A stretch of DNA of 64,000 nt, from the NCBI RefSeq assembly GCF_000003815.2, contig NC_049985.1:2860970-2924969 (forward strand). Reading direction: 5' to 3'. This DNA comes from Branchiostoma floridae. Its lineage: Eukaryota; Chordata; Leptocardii; Amphioxiformes; Branchiostomatidae. The stretch's first letter is position 1. Every line of letters starts with the position of its first letter. The notes under the pieces are model-generated. The model searched no databases. It had not been told where the DNA came from and saw only the letters and a program-made list of their open reading frames with translations. Made by a program: the position numbers and the translations under genes. Positions 45,291 through 56,365 of this stretch are shown one piece after another.

Positions 45291-45399
45291 GCACAATCTT
45301 GAACTCCAGTTATGAATAGCCTTGAACTTCGATTTAGCTATAAATAAAACCATTATTATCTCGTATCAAGGCAGAATTCTACCAAACTAATTATGTCAT

Positions 45400-45600
45400 C
45401 CCTCGAGAATCAACTCCAGCAAGTCTCATATCCCCAGCCCATATTTCCCCATTAAATTTTTGACTTAATGACAAAACTCTTTGGGGATCCAGTGCACTAA
45501 ATGAAGGGTGGTTACGTCAAACAAGTGGGAGGTTTGATATGGTTAATATGATACCAGGAAATACACAGAAACAGACTGCTAAGGGGGATAGCGTATCATT
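45400..45600. repeat. Left copy of a 200-bp duplication
   Basis: CCATATTTCCCCATTAAATT, TTGACTTAATGACAAAACTC and CAAACAAGTGGGAGG here are paralleled at 46.2-46.4 kb. The candidate exon at 45.94 kb lies between the copies. Confidence 0.65.
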
Positions 45601-45938
45601 TCTAATTTAAGAAGATTTCTTAGTTTTGAGGGCTTTTGTTTATCAAGTCTGCACCATTTGCTTAAGCCACATCTGACTAGTTATTCAGTTTTGCTCATGA
45701 TGTTAGAATGGAAAGGTTGCCATGATTTGTAATAGTTGCCCAAGCTGGGCCATGATGTGAGTCAAGTGGGGCTTATGATGGATTTGTAAAGGATTCCTTA
45801 TCATTTTTTGATACATGTTATGCTCTAAAGACATTGTCTGTGCACACGTGCACACATTTGGTGTCTTTGTACAAAAATTTCAACATCACAGTTTGGTTTT
45901 CAAATTTTTGACAGTGACACACACAAATTGTATTCCAG

Positions 45939-46037
45939 TCGTTTGAAGGCAAGCCTACGCAAAACAACAGAGATCAGGCCATACCTAAACATGCGGAATG
46001 GTCAGGAACACCCGTACGGACCTGTATTCCAGCTCAG
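45939..46037 (+). CDS. Candidate internal exon, 99 nt
   Basis: An acceptor-like TTGTATTCCAG precedes it and CTCAG followed by GTTTGA provides a fair donor. In the best frame it encodes RLKASLRKTTEIRPYLNM then RNGQEHPYGPVFQL. It starts and ends in the same phase, as a symmetric exon would. G/C at third positions is moderate. A second frame is also open, so the evidence is suggestive only. I do not recognise the protein. Confidence 0.35.
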
Positions 46038-46199
46038 GTTTGACACAAATGCTGTGATGGTTCAAAATGTATCTGGTTTTGATTTGAATCTCTGTCAACA
46101 GAGACTCTGATCATTATCTCTACAGGTGAATTGCCGATTTTGCTAGATCGCAATCTCAATCCTATCACTATGTAACTTCGTCATTATACATGTACAGGA

Positions 46200-46395
46200 A
46201 TTAGGATCATGTCACCAGCTCATATTTCCCAATCAAATCTTTGTCTTAATGACGAACACTCTTCAGGCATCCAATTCACAAGAGGAACAGTGGGTGTGTC
46301 AAACAAGTAGGGGATATGTTATTTTTAATACAGGCAAAGGAAACACATGGAAATAGAAAAAGTGATGCTGACAGTGTCTCATTTATCAGAGTAAT
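46200..46395. repeat. Right copy of the 200-bp duplication
   Basis: Parallel to 45400-45600 (CTCATATTTCCCAATCAAAT; TGTCTTAATGACGAACACTC). Its end (GATGCTGACAGTGTCTCATT) is echoed again near 49010, so the repeat is dispersed locally. Confidence 0.65.
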
Positions 46396-46452
46396 GCCAA
46401 ACTTTCTGATGGATTGGGTTGTGTATGGAAAGGGAAATGTATCTCAGTAATA

Positions 46453-46840
46453 GTGGGGTCGTGTGGCACAATTGGCAGGGTTTTCGATTCACAACCCAGA
46501 AGTTCTGGGTTCGAATCCATTGATGTGTCACCGATCTTGTGCCTTTGGGAAAGGCACTTCACACGACTTTCCTCACTTCACTCAGGTGAAAATGAGTACC
46601 TAGCTTCAGTTAGGGGCGTCCCTTAGATAGGACATTGAATGGAGGTCCTGTGTTTGACGAGAGTCACACCTTCAGCACGTTAAAGAAGCCACTGCACAAA
46701 AAGAGTAGGGGACCTTCCCAGTGTGAGTGGATTAAATAAATCTATCCAGATGTGCAGCTTGTACTGTTCAGTACGAACCTGGTGTGTTACGGCTTGAGGT
46801 GGTTTACCGGGTGTGCAAAACAAACAAACAAAAACAAAAT
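46453..46840 (+). mobile_element. Full-length tRNA-derived SINE, family A
   Basis: The A box (GTGTGGCACAATTGGCAGGG) and B box (GGGTTCGAATCC) are clear. They are followed by TTGTGCCTTTGGGAAAGGCA, a long body matching 10.2 and 11.4 kb, and a (CAAA)n-type tail near 46818-46840. This is the best-preserved copy in the window. An RE1-like repeat follows 10 bp later. Confidence 0.85.
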
Positions 46841-46850
46841 AGCTAATGTG

Positions 46851-46912
46851 TTCAGCACCATGGACAGAGGCAGCGGTATCAACGTTACAAAGAATTCAGC
46901 ACCAGGGACAGG
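46851..46912 (+). promoter_or_regulatory. Pair of RE1/NRSE-like motifs
   Basis: TTCAGCACCATGGACAGAGG (46851-46870) is near-identical to the REST/NRSF consensus. A second motif, TTCAGCACCAGGGACAGG, starts at 46895, 44 bp later. The spacing equals the unit length of the minisatellite at 63.2 kb. Confidence 0.5.
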
Positions 46913-46920
46913 TATGATTT

Positions 46921-47165
46921 CAGTTAAATAGAATTGTATTATGATCCAATCTTAGATTAAATTTGGCTTCTGATATGAGAAATTTGATATGATAACTTGA
47001 TTTCTTGCAGCAGAACTGCAAATTTTGTACTCAAATACCATTGGGATGTCATTCGGGTATAGCAATTAAATGATTGTAATCTATTGTCATAATCAAAAAG
47101 TAGAAGAGTGAAACTAATGTACCAAGTACACTTGATAAATGTTAAAATGTGAGCAGTTTTTTTAT
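46921..47165. other. No recognisable feature
   Basis: AT-rich unique DNA. Confidence 0.4.
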
Positions 47166-47169
47166 GATT

Positions 47170-48260
47170 ATTATTATCGGTATTTTAATCAAAAAGTCTT
47201 ATTACCTTTGATCTTATTACTATGTGGAAGCTGTTCTTTTTAATAATCAGCTAATCTAAAATGCCCCACGGCTTCAAAGCTTGTTACAGTACGTAGCAGG
47301 TACTGGTAGATGCAATAACGTGTACCTGCGGGCTTGTTTACTGCTCATTATCTTTCCATGATTGCTGTATCAGCAGTTGTTTTAATTAAGTCGCATGATT
47401 TCCTTTGTGGTTTATGGTTAGGTGTTTGTCGCACCTTTTATGTTTAATAGTCCGCAAAGAAAAACAGCTTGAAAACTTATACTAGTAAACAGCAGATATA
47501 TTTATCAAGGTCAGGTATGTGGTTTCTTTTACTCATTAGTTTTCTATTATTGCTGTTATTTTAATCAAGTAAGCTTATTACCTGTGAGCTTCTTGTTTAT
47601 TTCACCTGCTTCTTTGATAATCAGCAAATGGTGTCTACAAAGTTTGTCACTTTCAAAGATTGTTATAGTACGTACCAGGTACTCTCGTAGATGTAATGAA
47701 GTCAGCCTGTGGCCTTGTTTGCTCATTATGTTTCCATGATTGGTGAAACATTTGTTTTAATCAAGTTGCATGATTTCCTTTGTGGCTTATTGTCCCATGT
47801 GTGTGTTACACCTGCTCTGCCCAATAATGAGCTAATTGTGTCTAAAAAGTATGCAAGATTTAAAGCTTATTACGATACTGTAAATGCAGAAATGTTTGCG
47901 GTGGTTTTATGTTGGCAGTTTTCATGGTGGCCACTTAACTGAGAACTTAAAACCACTGCAAACATTATGCCATTATAGTTTTTTACTACGATCTATAGCC
48001 CTACCGCGATCTTAAAAAAAAAAAAAACTCCATTTTCCCACTATCGCAAAAGTAAATCCCCGCAAACTTATATGCATTTACAGTACATAGCACCGCTAGG
48101 TAGATTTATTGAATTATGCCTTTGACCTTGTTTACTAATTAGTTTTACATCATTAGTGTAGAAGTTGTTTTAATTATGTCAGATTATTACCTTTGAGCTT
48201 TGCGGTCCCGTGTTTGTTACAGTCTGTTTTGTCAGATGATTGGGTAATTTCATCTAAGAA
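47170..48260. repeat. Tandem array, about 180-200-bp units
   Basis: Units share TTGTTTACTCATTATTTTCC-like words, TTTTAATCAAGT, TTATTACCTTTGAGCTT, GATAATCAGCTAAT and GTTATAGTACGTACCAGGTA. At least five units can be followed. A family-G MITE is inserted at 47878-48083. Confidence 0.75.
47878..48083 (+). mobile_element. TA-flanked MITE, family G, copy 2
   Basis: It begins CTGTAAATGCAG and ends GCATTTACAG, with TA at 47876-47877 and 48084-48085. The unoccupied array unit (GTTATAGTACGTACCAGG near 47660) shows the target TA before insertion. The interior shares AAAACCACTGC and CCCCGCAAACTTA with the 62.95-kb copy. Confidence 0.9.
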
Positions 48261-48264
48261 TTCA

Positions 48265-48930
48265 GCTAATTTGATCCATCGGGAGGCGCATCAGTGTTGA
48301 AAATTTTGATGTAATTTTCTAAATATTGCGGTGCAGACAGAATTTGTGAGATATAAGAGAAAAGGACAGTAAAGGTCAAAAGGCTCAGGGTTTGAAGTAC
48401 ATGTGTATTTTACTCACATATGGCTGTGTAGTCAAGGTAATAGGTGTTCAAATATGTTTGATATAATGGTATGAAATCTGACAAAAAAATGTGGCTAATT
48501 TCATCCACAGGGAGACAATTCAGGTTGAAAATGTTGATGTAATTGTCTAGATTTTGCAGCGCAGACAAAATATGTGAGATATAAGAGTAAAAGATGGTAA
48601 AGGTGAAAAGGTAATGTTGGCTGTGTCGTCAAGTTAATAAGTGTTGAAATATGTTTGATATTAACAGTCCAACTTGTTGATGTACAAAGTTAAATTTGCA
48701 ATATTATTAGTATTATCATAATATGCAAATTTATGATAATGATGCTTTAACGATTGAGACAAAGTGATACTGTTCAAATTTTGCTGTGAAGTCAAGAAAT
48801 TGTGTATTAAGATATGCTATAATGAAATGAAAAATGGCAAATGCAATAAGGATAATAATGTGCATGAACTGTGCAAAGTTAGCAGTGTAGTCAAGCAAGT
48901 GGGTGTTGAAATATTTCCATAATTGTTCCA
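48265..48930. repeat. Direct duplication of about 230 bp, with decayed continuation
   Basis: TGTGAGATATAAGAG, preceded by GCAGACA and followed by GGTAAAGGT-like words, occurs near 48346 and 48571. Both copies have GAAAATTTTGATGTAATT-type starts. Weaker echoes continue to about 48930. Confidence 0.65.
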
Positions 48931-50400
48931 ATTTAGCAGGGAGTTTGAGTAGGTGGGGGCTGAAATGTGTTCTGGAGTTAAATTAGAAAATGAATGGGAA
49001 GAGAATATTGATGCTGACAGTTAACCATCTGTCAGGATTACACAAAACTTTCTGATGGATCGTCTGTATTCTTACAACATAGCAGGAGATTGCCACCTGT
49101 ATATTCATGGTGTGATTATATATAGAAGTGCATTTTATGTTTAAAAGTTCATGAATCATTCGGCCACAACAATTTTATTTGTTGGTTTTTGGATTTTAGA
49201 TTTTTATAAAACGATAAAATGCAAATTAGAATTTTTGCATATTTTTCTCCCCACCTCCTTTTTTTTTCCCTCTAAATAAATAAACGGGATAACTTAGAGT
49301 AGCCTTTCGGTAAAATAGCATAGTGAAACTGAAACTGATTGCAATATTTGTTGGACCATTACCTATTTACCTGCCTGTGCATTATTGCAAACACAATGAC
49401 ATTTAAGAGTGTAAAATGTTTGATATCATATAGCAACTGGTTAAAATGCATGTGTTGCAATAGGAACACAATGTCAGCACATTGTGACAGCCACAATTTT
49501 TCAAAAAATTTGAATTTAAGAGATTCGGCATCCGTAACCCTGAGGTATGCACACTTCAGATAGCAAGGTGTTCAAGGTATTCTTCAAATGGCCTTGATAA
49601 CTTGTATTTTTTTTACATGGTAGTCTAATGGTAGCTATCAAAATTGATGTTACTTAGCTAACAACCTGTGGCAACATCCCACTAATTGCAACACAATCAT
49701 AATGGGACTTAAGAGTGTTCTAATATAGCAACTGGCTGAATACATTGAGTCAGTAGGACTGAGAAATGTACTTAAAACCTTACATTTACATTCTTACCAC
49801 CCTAACAAGAGTTCGTAGACCTCAGGCCTGCATGAAATGTATTGGGTTTCTGTAGACCTATTGTGTATTTTTGCCTTTTTGTCTGTGGTACGTGGTTGGA
49901 AAAATGAGCTTTTTACTGTGTTGGTTGTGCACCATGCAAAAGTCTGACTCTGAAATTCCATTTTCTGAATTTGTAAGTTTGGACAGGGATGAACATTACT
50001 TATTTTGGATTTCTTAAGTATGTAACCAACCACAGTACTTTGAAGTTGTTGAGACGCTACCTTTTTTTGTCTCAGATGGCCCATGCACATGTAGTTACTC
50101 TGTCACATGATATACTAATATCTTCCTATTTCAATGTACTGACCTAATGCAGCTGCTAAGTCTCCTTGGTTTGTGTTCTTCCAATGATATTCATTAAAGA
50201 TTTATTTCTGGGGTGTTATTCACTTGACATCGGAATGTTACTCGCATAATTTGACCAATGATACTTTTATCTGTAGTTCCATAGACATTAGACAACATGA
50301 ATAGTGGTAGCCCCCATGCAGCAGCAACAGTTAGTCCCCAGGGTGGTATGATATTTTCATTCAATCCATCCAACCCAAACCTAAATCTCCTGTAGTATCT
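48931..50400. other. Mostly unique DNA with MITE fragment and weak duplication
   Basis: The segment from about 49162 begins GGCCACAACAATTTTATTTG, a family-E terminus. TTAAGAGTGT plus TATAGCAACTGG words recur near 49402 and 49710. No gene is supported. Confidence 0.4.
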
Positions 50401-51164
50401 AAGCCAAATTTAACAGCATAATTTACTATGAAAAATGTCCTTGTCAATCCCATTTATAGATGGCAAGCTGCTGGCAATGGAAGCTTTGAAAAGTTCAGAA
50501 GCTGTTGTAGTCAAAGCAAACACCCAGCAAACATCCCCGCAAACCAATGAGCAGTTGCTTAGAAGGGGAATTTCATCATATATTTGCCGCGACAAAATGC
50601 AACAAACGATACTGAATTTAAAACAGAACAAAGCTAAGCCTCCACCACTTAACCCTGCCTGTACCATAGATTAAGCAGGCCCAAAAACCAAGCGAATATG
50701 ACTAGCCCAAAACAACAAATTACCTGTATACAGTATGGAAATGGCATTACCAAAGAAACAAAAAGAAACACAGGACAAATCATACACATACCTTTCTCTT
50801 ATGCCCACACTCTATAGACAGTTCTCCTCCACATTAGAAAATTGCATCTTCTTCTGTTTAAGTTCAAGTTCAACCATGATTGCCAACAGGGTAAAGGAAC
50901 TTGTACCGGAACTTAAAACTCAGTACTATACAGCTCTAGAAACACCACAAAGAGTAATAAGCAAACTCCAATTATACCTGACCAACAGATATATAATCTG
51001 GCACACTCCCGTCATCTGGCAAACTGTCAGTGCCACTAAGTAACCTGATACATTGAAGGTAGCCCAGGCCAGATGATGGTTCTACACCCAACCATAATCT
51101 GTTTTTAAAACCAAGCAGATATTGGGAGGATGCCCCAACCACACTAAAACAGGGTCAACCTATA
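50401..51164. other. Unassigned segment with two modest open frames
   Basis: Plus-strand frames of 79 (50435-50674) and 102 codons (50735-51043) follow each other, but no domain, codon bias or splice sites support them. The second contains RVKELVPELKTQYYTALETP, which looks superficially protein-like. It may be decayed mobile-element sequence leading into the array to the right. Confidence 0.25.
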
Positions 51165-51775
51165 CAGTATCAAGTTCAAGCACTAGGAGGCCCAAAATCA
51201 AACCTGACCACCAGGACACCACAAACAACTCACGTACCAAATGGCAACACAATGGCACCTTGCGTTCCGGAGATACAGCGCACGCCCCGTGCCCGCACAA
51301 AAGGTAACCTAAAATGTCAAGTTCAAGCACCAAGGGCGCCAAAATCAAAATTGAGCATTATTCAGCCACCGCCGACACATGTGCCAAATATCATCGCGCC
51401 AGCACCAGTCGTTCAGAAGATATAACTCCGGAAACACCCCTCCCGGACACAAAATTCGACCTGCCGGGTCAAGTTCAAACGCGACAAGGCCCAAAGTCAA
51501 TTCTAGGCAACAGGCAACAACCCCCCACCCATGCACCAAAAATCGTCGCAATCGCGCGTATCGTTCCGGACACACAGCGCCAAAAGTGCCCCCAAAACAC
51601 CAAAAATGCCACCTACAATGTCAAGTTCAAACGCCAGGAGGCCCAAAATCAAACCTGAGTGTTAGGCTACCACCCCCAACCCACGTACCAAAAATCGTCG
51701 TGCTCGCACCATCCGTTCACGAGATACAGCGCCCTACATCCCCGGCTACCGAAAAGTTCCCACCAGCATCAAAAC
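51165..51775. repeat. GC-rich tandem array, four units of about 150 bp
   Basis: TCAAGTTCAAGCACTAGGAG, AAGTTCAAGCACCAAGGGCG, AAGTTCAAACGCGACAAGGC and AAGTTCAAACGCCAGGAGGC start units near 51170, 51320, 51470 and 51620. Each goes on to ACGTACCAAA-type and GTTCCGGAGATACAGCGC words. On the minus strand each unit offers a frame with a recurring GLILGLLVLELD-like phrase. The composition differs from neighbouring DNA. Confidence 0.8.
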
Positions 51776-52455
51776 CATACCTGCATACATGCAGGTAAAA
51801 AGCCACTTAAGTTGAGACCTGTGGGATGTTTCCACAGTAATGGCACCAGGCCTTGGGGAGTCTTGCCAGCTTTTAAAGTGAGTCATCGTAATAACGATTA
51901 GTCAAGAATTAGAATGTTGTGCTTTCCCCCTCATTTGATGATGAAATTCCTAGATCTGCAAGGATGTTAAACCTGATCTTCAAGGCTTTTGACTTGTATT
52001 GAAAAGTTTCTCTACTCTGTGGGGAGATTAATATAAAAATTTTTTCAGAGAAATTTCAAAAGTAATGTTTGTTTATTCTAGAATCACCTCTTGGTAGGTA
52101 AAAAAGCAGCTACTCACTCAGACAATAGAGTGTCAACCTTGAGTCCTGGCATCTCTCTGAGTTGAAAGGCTGATTTAGATATGATTTTGGAAATGGTCAG
52201 ACAATTCAGACAGCCATCCGGTATCTTTCGTCAGTTACACCGTATGGGGTATCTTATTACCTGGATGTGTATCCTTCATTGACACACCTCTTGGTAGATT
52301 GAAAATTGATGAGAAACAAAGCAATGAAGTTTGCGTTATTATTGATAATAGTTAGCACCCCTGGTGTTTTGTGCTGTGCTCTGGTATTCGATACCAGCAA
52401 AAGAATATCTTTTTCTATGAGGTAAGTTTGGATTGCAGTTTCTGGTGAACTGGAA
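51776..52455. other. Unique DNA with one dispersed-repeat fragment
   Basis: The part at about 52175-52290 (ATATGATTTTGGAAATGGTC; TATCTTATTACCTGGATGTG) matches repeats at 12.35-12.45 and 1.44 kb. The rest is unassigned. Confidence 0.4.
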
Positions 52456-52460
52456 CCATG

Positions 52461-52523
52461 CCTGTCCTTGGTGCTGAATTATTGGTGACTTTGATACCAT
52501 TGCCTCTGTCCATGGTGCTGAAC
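52461..52523 (-). promoter_or_regulatory. Pair of RE1/NRSE-like motifs, minus strand
   Basis: Minus-strand TTCAGCACCATGGACAGAGG (within 52502-52522) is identical to the motif at 46851. A second, TTCAGCACCAAGGACAGG, lies at 52461-52478, about 42 bp away. The same two-motif module occurs in the 44.4-45.3-kb array. Confidence 0.5.
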
Positions 52524-52802
52524 ACAAAATCCACACTGACTTTTGCAACAGAAGGCAAAGTTTTTAGCTATACAAAAAGGTACACAATGCCATGGTAATA
52601 AGCTCTAACAATCCACTAATATTAGCATCATCATAGAAAATGAAGTTGAAAACTACTCGTAAAAGGTGCATAACGAATAAAAATACAGTATGTGGGTTTG
52701 ACAGTCAGAATGGAAGAAAAATTTAGAGTTGATAATTGTACACAGAAGGTAGGACAGTTCAGAAAGTTCTGTCAAAAGTTAATGCGCTATGAAAAAGACT
52801 GT

Positions 52803-52965
52803 GGTGTATTGTGTGGCGTAACTGGTAGAGCGTTCGGTTCAGAACCTTTAAGTCCTGAGTTTGATACCCACCGTGCCCCAGACGCCGTGCCCTTGGGAAA
52901 TGCACTTTACATTACACTTCATCTAGCTGTAAAAATGGGACTTCGGTCGGGGAGGTAGAAGAAAA
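52803..52965 (+). mobile_element. tRNA-derived SINE, family A, short copy
   Basis: The A box is good (GTGTGGCGTAACTGGTAGAG). The B box is GAGTTTGATACCC, followed by GTGCCCTTGGGAAATGCACT. It lacks the long family-A body. Confidence 0.7.
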
Positions 52966-53825
52966 GACTACCTTTACCTTCTGTCTGTACTGTGTAATAT
53001 GTAGTACTGTTGATATAAGTTACTAACTTGAGTACAGTGTTACATTGTCCTTGTCTGTCCAAAAGCAAATATAGCCTGTTTATAGTCACATGACTACTAC
53101 ATGGAATCTCGATTACTGCTCATGTAAGCCTTTGTGTGCATCAATTATTGTTAAATATGTTATGTTGTATATATTAAGATGCTTTTAAGACTAAAACTAA
53201 CGTAATTCAGCCAGTTTTACAGCATTGTATGAAAGGCTGCAACGTTGTTTTAGTATGTCCATGTATGTATGTATATGTATATGTTTGAATAAATAGAAAA
53301 AAAAAGTTGAATGGTAAATTCCAAGCGAGGCAGCATAAAAAACACATCTGAAACTATGCTTTGCTTGTATGTAACTTTCTACATCAGTCTGACGACATGA
53401 CGTGTGATTGATTTGTACCGGTGCCCCTTATAAGTAACCATATCAAACATGTCAGGGCAAGGAGCCAAAGTTTCTCCACCTTTGCCCTGTCTAGCATCAA
53501 TCCCTGTTCAAGTGGCCATCACTCACTTCCCTGTCTTTAATGTGTGACGTTCCTTTTAGGTTCAACCTCCTTAGACACCACTTCCCCGCACAAGTGTCTG
53601 TCCTTGAAGCTTAAGATCCCTTAGGTAATGTCTTGGTTCTTTAAGACTAATAATGGTTCTGGGAAGTCCCACGCCTTCCTCAATATTAGTTTAAGATTTG
53701 AGGTAATGCATCGTCCTTGGAATTAATTTGTCACCAAGGTTTTTGGAACATGACATGAAAGCCAGTCATGACGTAAAAGCCAAAGCATGTCCTTTTTGGT
53801 GTAAATGTTGTAACTGTTGCTCTCA
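52966..53825. other. No recognisable gene
   Basis: AT-rich unique DNA, with the first faint units of the next array (CACCAAGGTTTTTGGAACA) near 53730. Confidence 0.4.
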
Positions 53826-53829
53826 AAGT

Positions 53830-54735
53830 GATGCATTGTTCCTGAAATAGATTTGTCACCAAGGTTGTTCAACCAGGAGTTCAAAGCCAATACTGTTCAA
53901 AGCCAGTACACATGTAGAATAATCAGATGCTCCGCAAGACAATTACATTAAAGGTGCTTTCACTCCCAAAGTAATACATTGTCCTTGGATTAGATTTGTC
54001 ACCAAGGTTTTTCAAACACGACTTTAACGCATGCGCAGAATAGTCAGATACTGTACAAAGCAGTTTCATGAACAATTTCGATGTTTCTGAACACTTTTAG
54101 AAAATGTGTTGCTTTTGCTCCCAAAGTGATGCATTGTCCTTGGAATAGCTTTGTCACCAAGGTTTTTCAAACGCGACATGAGCGCAGTTACATAAGCACA
54201 TGCAGAGTAATTAGATGCTCAACAAGACAGTTGGATCCCCTTGGCTCCAAGGTGTCTGCCTCACAAGGCTTGACTTACCTGGAAGAGAGTTACATGAACA
54301 ATTTTGACATTCTTTAACACTGTTAGGAAAATGCTTTTTCTCCCTAGGTGACACATTGTCCTTGGAATAGATTTGTCACAAAGGTTTTTGAAACACAACT
54401 TGAGCGCAGTTACATAAGCACAAGCAGAGTAATCAGATGCTCTAGAAGACAGTTACATGTTTAAGGATCCTCCTTTGGCTCCAGGGTGTCTGTTCCAGAA
54501 GGCTTGACTTACCTGGAAGAGAGTTACATGAACGATTTCGATGTTTTTTAACACTGTTAGAAAAATGCTTTTGCTCCCTAGGTGACACATTGTCCTTGGA
54601 ATAGATTTGTCACAAAGGTTTTTGAAACGCAACTTGAGCACAGTTACATAATATGCAGAGTTATCAGATGCTCTAGAAGACAGTTACATGTTTAAGGATC
54701 TCCCCTCGGCTCCAAGATGTCTGCTTCGGAAGGGT
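53830..54735. repeat. Tandem array, about 230-bp units
   Basis: GATTTGTCACCAAGGTTTTT and CATTGTCCTTGGAATAG mark units near 53835, 53985, 54140, 54365 and 54605. The later units carry GGCTCCAAGGTGTCTGCCTC followed by AAGGCTTGACTTACCTGG, which on the minus strand is a consensus donor (CCAG followed by GTAAGTCAAG). The last unit merges with the candidate exon at 54717. Confidence 0.8.
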
Positions 54736-54840
54736 TGACTTACCTGGTACTTATCGCGACATCCGGAGCATCCGTTTTACACGGGGAAAGGATTTGGCAA
54801 GGTGTTTGGGGATTACTGCTAAACTGTCAGTTCTGGGCTG
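54717..54840 (+). CDS. Candidate first coding exon between two arrays
   Basis: This is the only unique stretch between two arrays. From ATG 54717 a frame of 41 codons reads MSASEGLTYLVLIATSGASV then LHGERIWQGVW and GLLLNCQFWA. It ends in a donor (GGCTG followed by GTAAGC at 54841). The first 22 residues resemble a signal peptide or signal anchor. An in-frame stop lies upstream at 54693. Against this, a minus-strand frame ending RVKRMLRMSR is equally long, and the minus strand has a consensus donor at 54744. I recognise no protein family on either strand. Confidence 0.3.
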
Positions 54841-54865
54841 GTAAGCCTGATGCATGAGTGTGTGC

Positions 54866-56365
54866 AGATGAAGCATTGTATCATCAGATACATGGAGAGT
54901 AGTGGCATTAGCACATGCAAGTGAGTTAGGGAGTCTGTTTTGCTCTTTTTTTGCAGTAGGCAGTTTGGCCATATCAGGACAATGATGGAAAATCTCAAAT
55001 GAAGCATTGTATCATCAGATACATGGACAGTAGTGGCATTAGCACATGCAAGTGAGTTGGGGAGTCTGTTTTGCTCTTTTTTTGCAGTAGGCAGTTTGGC
55101 CATATCAGGACAATGATGGAAAATCTCAAATGAAGCATTGTATCATCAGATACATGGAGAGTAGCAGCATTAGCACATGCAAGTGGGTTGGGGAGTCTGT
55201 TTGTCTGTTTTGCTCTTTTTTAAAGTGAGTAGGCAGTTTGGCCATATCAGGACAATGATGGAAAATCTCAAATGAAGCATTGTATCATCAGATACATGGA
55301 GAGTAGCAGCATTAGCACATGCAAGTGGGTTGGGGAGTCTGTTTGTCTGTTTTGCTCTTTTTTAAAGTGAGTAGGCAGTTTGGCCATATCAGGACAATGA
55401 TGGAAAATCTCAAATGAAGCATTGTATCATCAGATACATGGAGAGCAGCAGCATTAGCACATGCAAGTGAGTTGGGAAGTCTGTTTTGTCTGTTTTGCTC
55501 TTTTTTACAGTAGGCAGTTTGGCCATCTCAGGACAATGATGGAAAATCTCAAATGAAGCATTGTATCATCAGATACATGGAGAGTAGTGGCATTAGCACA
55601 TGCAAGTGGGTTGGGGAGTCTGTTTTGTCTGTTTTGCTCTTTTTTACAGTAGGCAGTTTGGCCACATCAAGACAATGATAGAAAATCTCAATTGAAGCAT
55701 TGTATCATCAGATACATGGAGAGCAGCAGCATTAGCACATGCAAGTGAGTTTTGTAGTCTGTTTTGCTCTTTTTTACAGTAGGTGTTTTGGCCATATAAG
55801 GACAATGATAGAAAATCTCAAATGAAGCATTGTATCATCAGATACATGGAGAGCAGCAGCATTAGCACATGCAAGTGAGTTTTGTAGTCTGTTTTGTCTG
55901 TTTTGCTCTTTTTTACAGTAGGCAGTTTGGCCACATCAAGACAATGATAGAAAATCTCAATTGAAGCATTGTATCATCAGATACATGGAGAGCAGCAGCA
56001 TTAGCACATGCAAGTGAGTTTTGTAGTCTGTTTTGTCTGTTTTGCTCTTTTTTACAGTAGGTGTTTTGGCCATATCAGGACAATGATAGAAAATCTCAAA
56101 TGAAGCATTGCATCATCAGATACATGCAGAGTAGTGGCATTAGCACATGCAAGTGTGTTGGGGAGTCTGTTTTGTCTGTTTTGCTCTCTTTTTTACAGTC
56201 TACTAGGCAGTTTGGCCATATCAGGACAATGATGGAAAATCCCAAATGAAGCATTGTATCATCAGATGCACATGCATGTGGGTTGGGAAGTCTACTCTGT
56301 CTGTTTTGCCCTTTTATTTTTTGTAGTAGGTGCTTTGGCCACATCAGAACAGTGATAGGAAATCT
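54866..56365. repeat. Tandem array of eleven exon-like units, 130-146 bp
   Basis: GAAGCATTGTATCATCAGAT or close variants begin at 54870, 55001, 55132, 55274, 55416, 55555, 55694, 55824, 55963, 56102 and 56248. Each unit has a pyrimidine tract ending TTTTACAG or TTTTGCAG, an open stretch of about 31 codons (AVWPYQDNDGKSQMKHC, then IIRYMESSGISTC), and GCAAGTGAGT resembling a donor. Unit length is not a multiple of three, so no continuous protein is encoded. On the minus strand each unit gives a MAKLPTAKKEQNRLPN frame. Confidence 0.9.

Noticed and set aside
54751-54972. Minus-strand terminal exon ending RVKRMLRMSR
   Set aside because: The acceptor lacks a pyrimidine tract, and the frame begins in the tandem array. 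I kept it only as an alternative to the plus-strand candidate.
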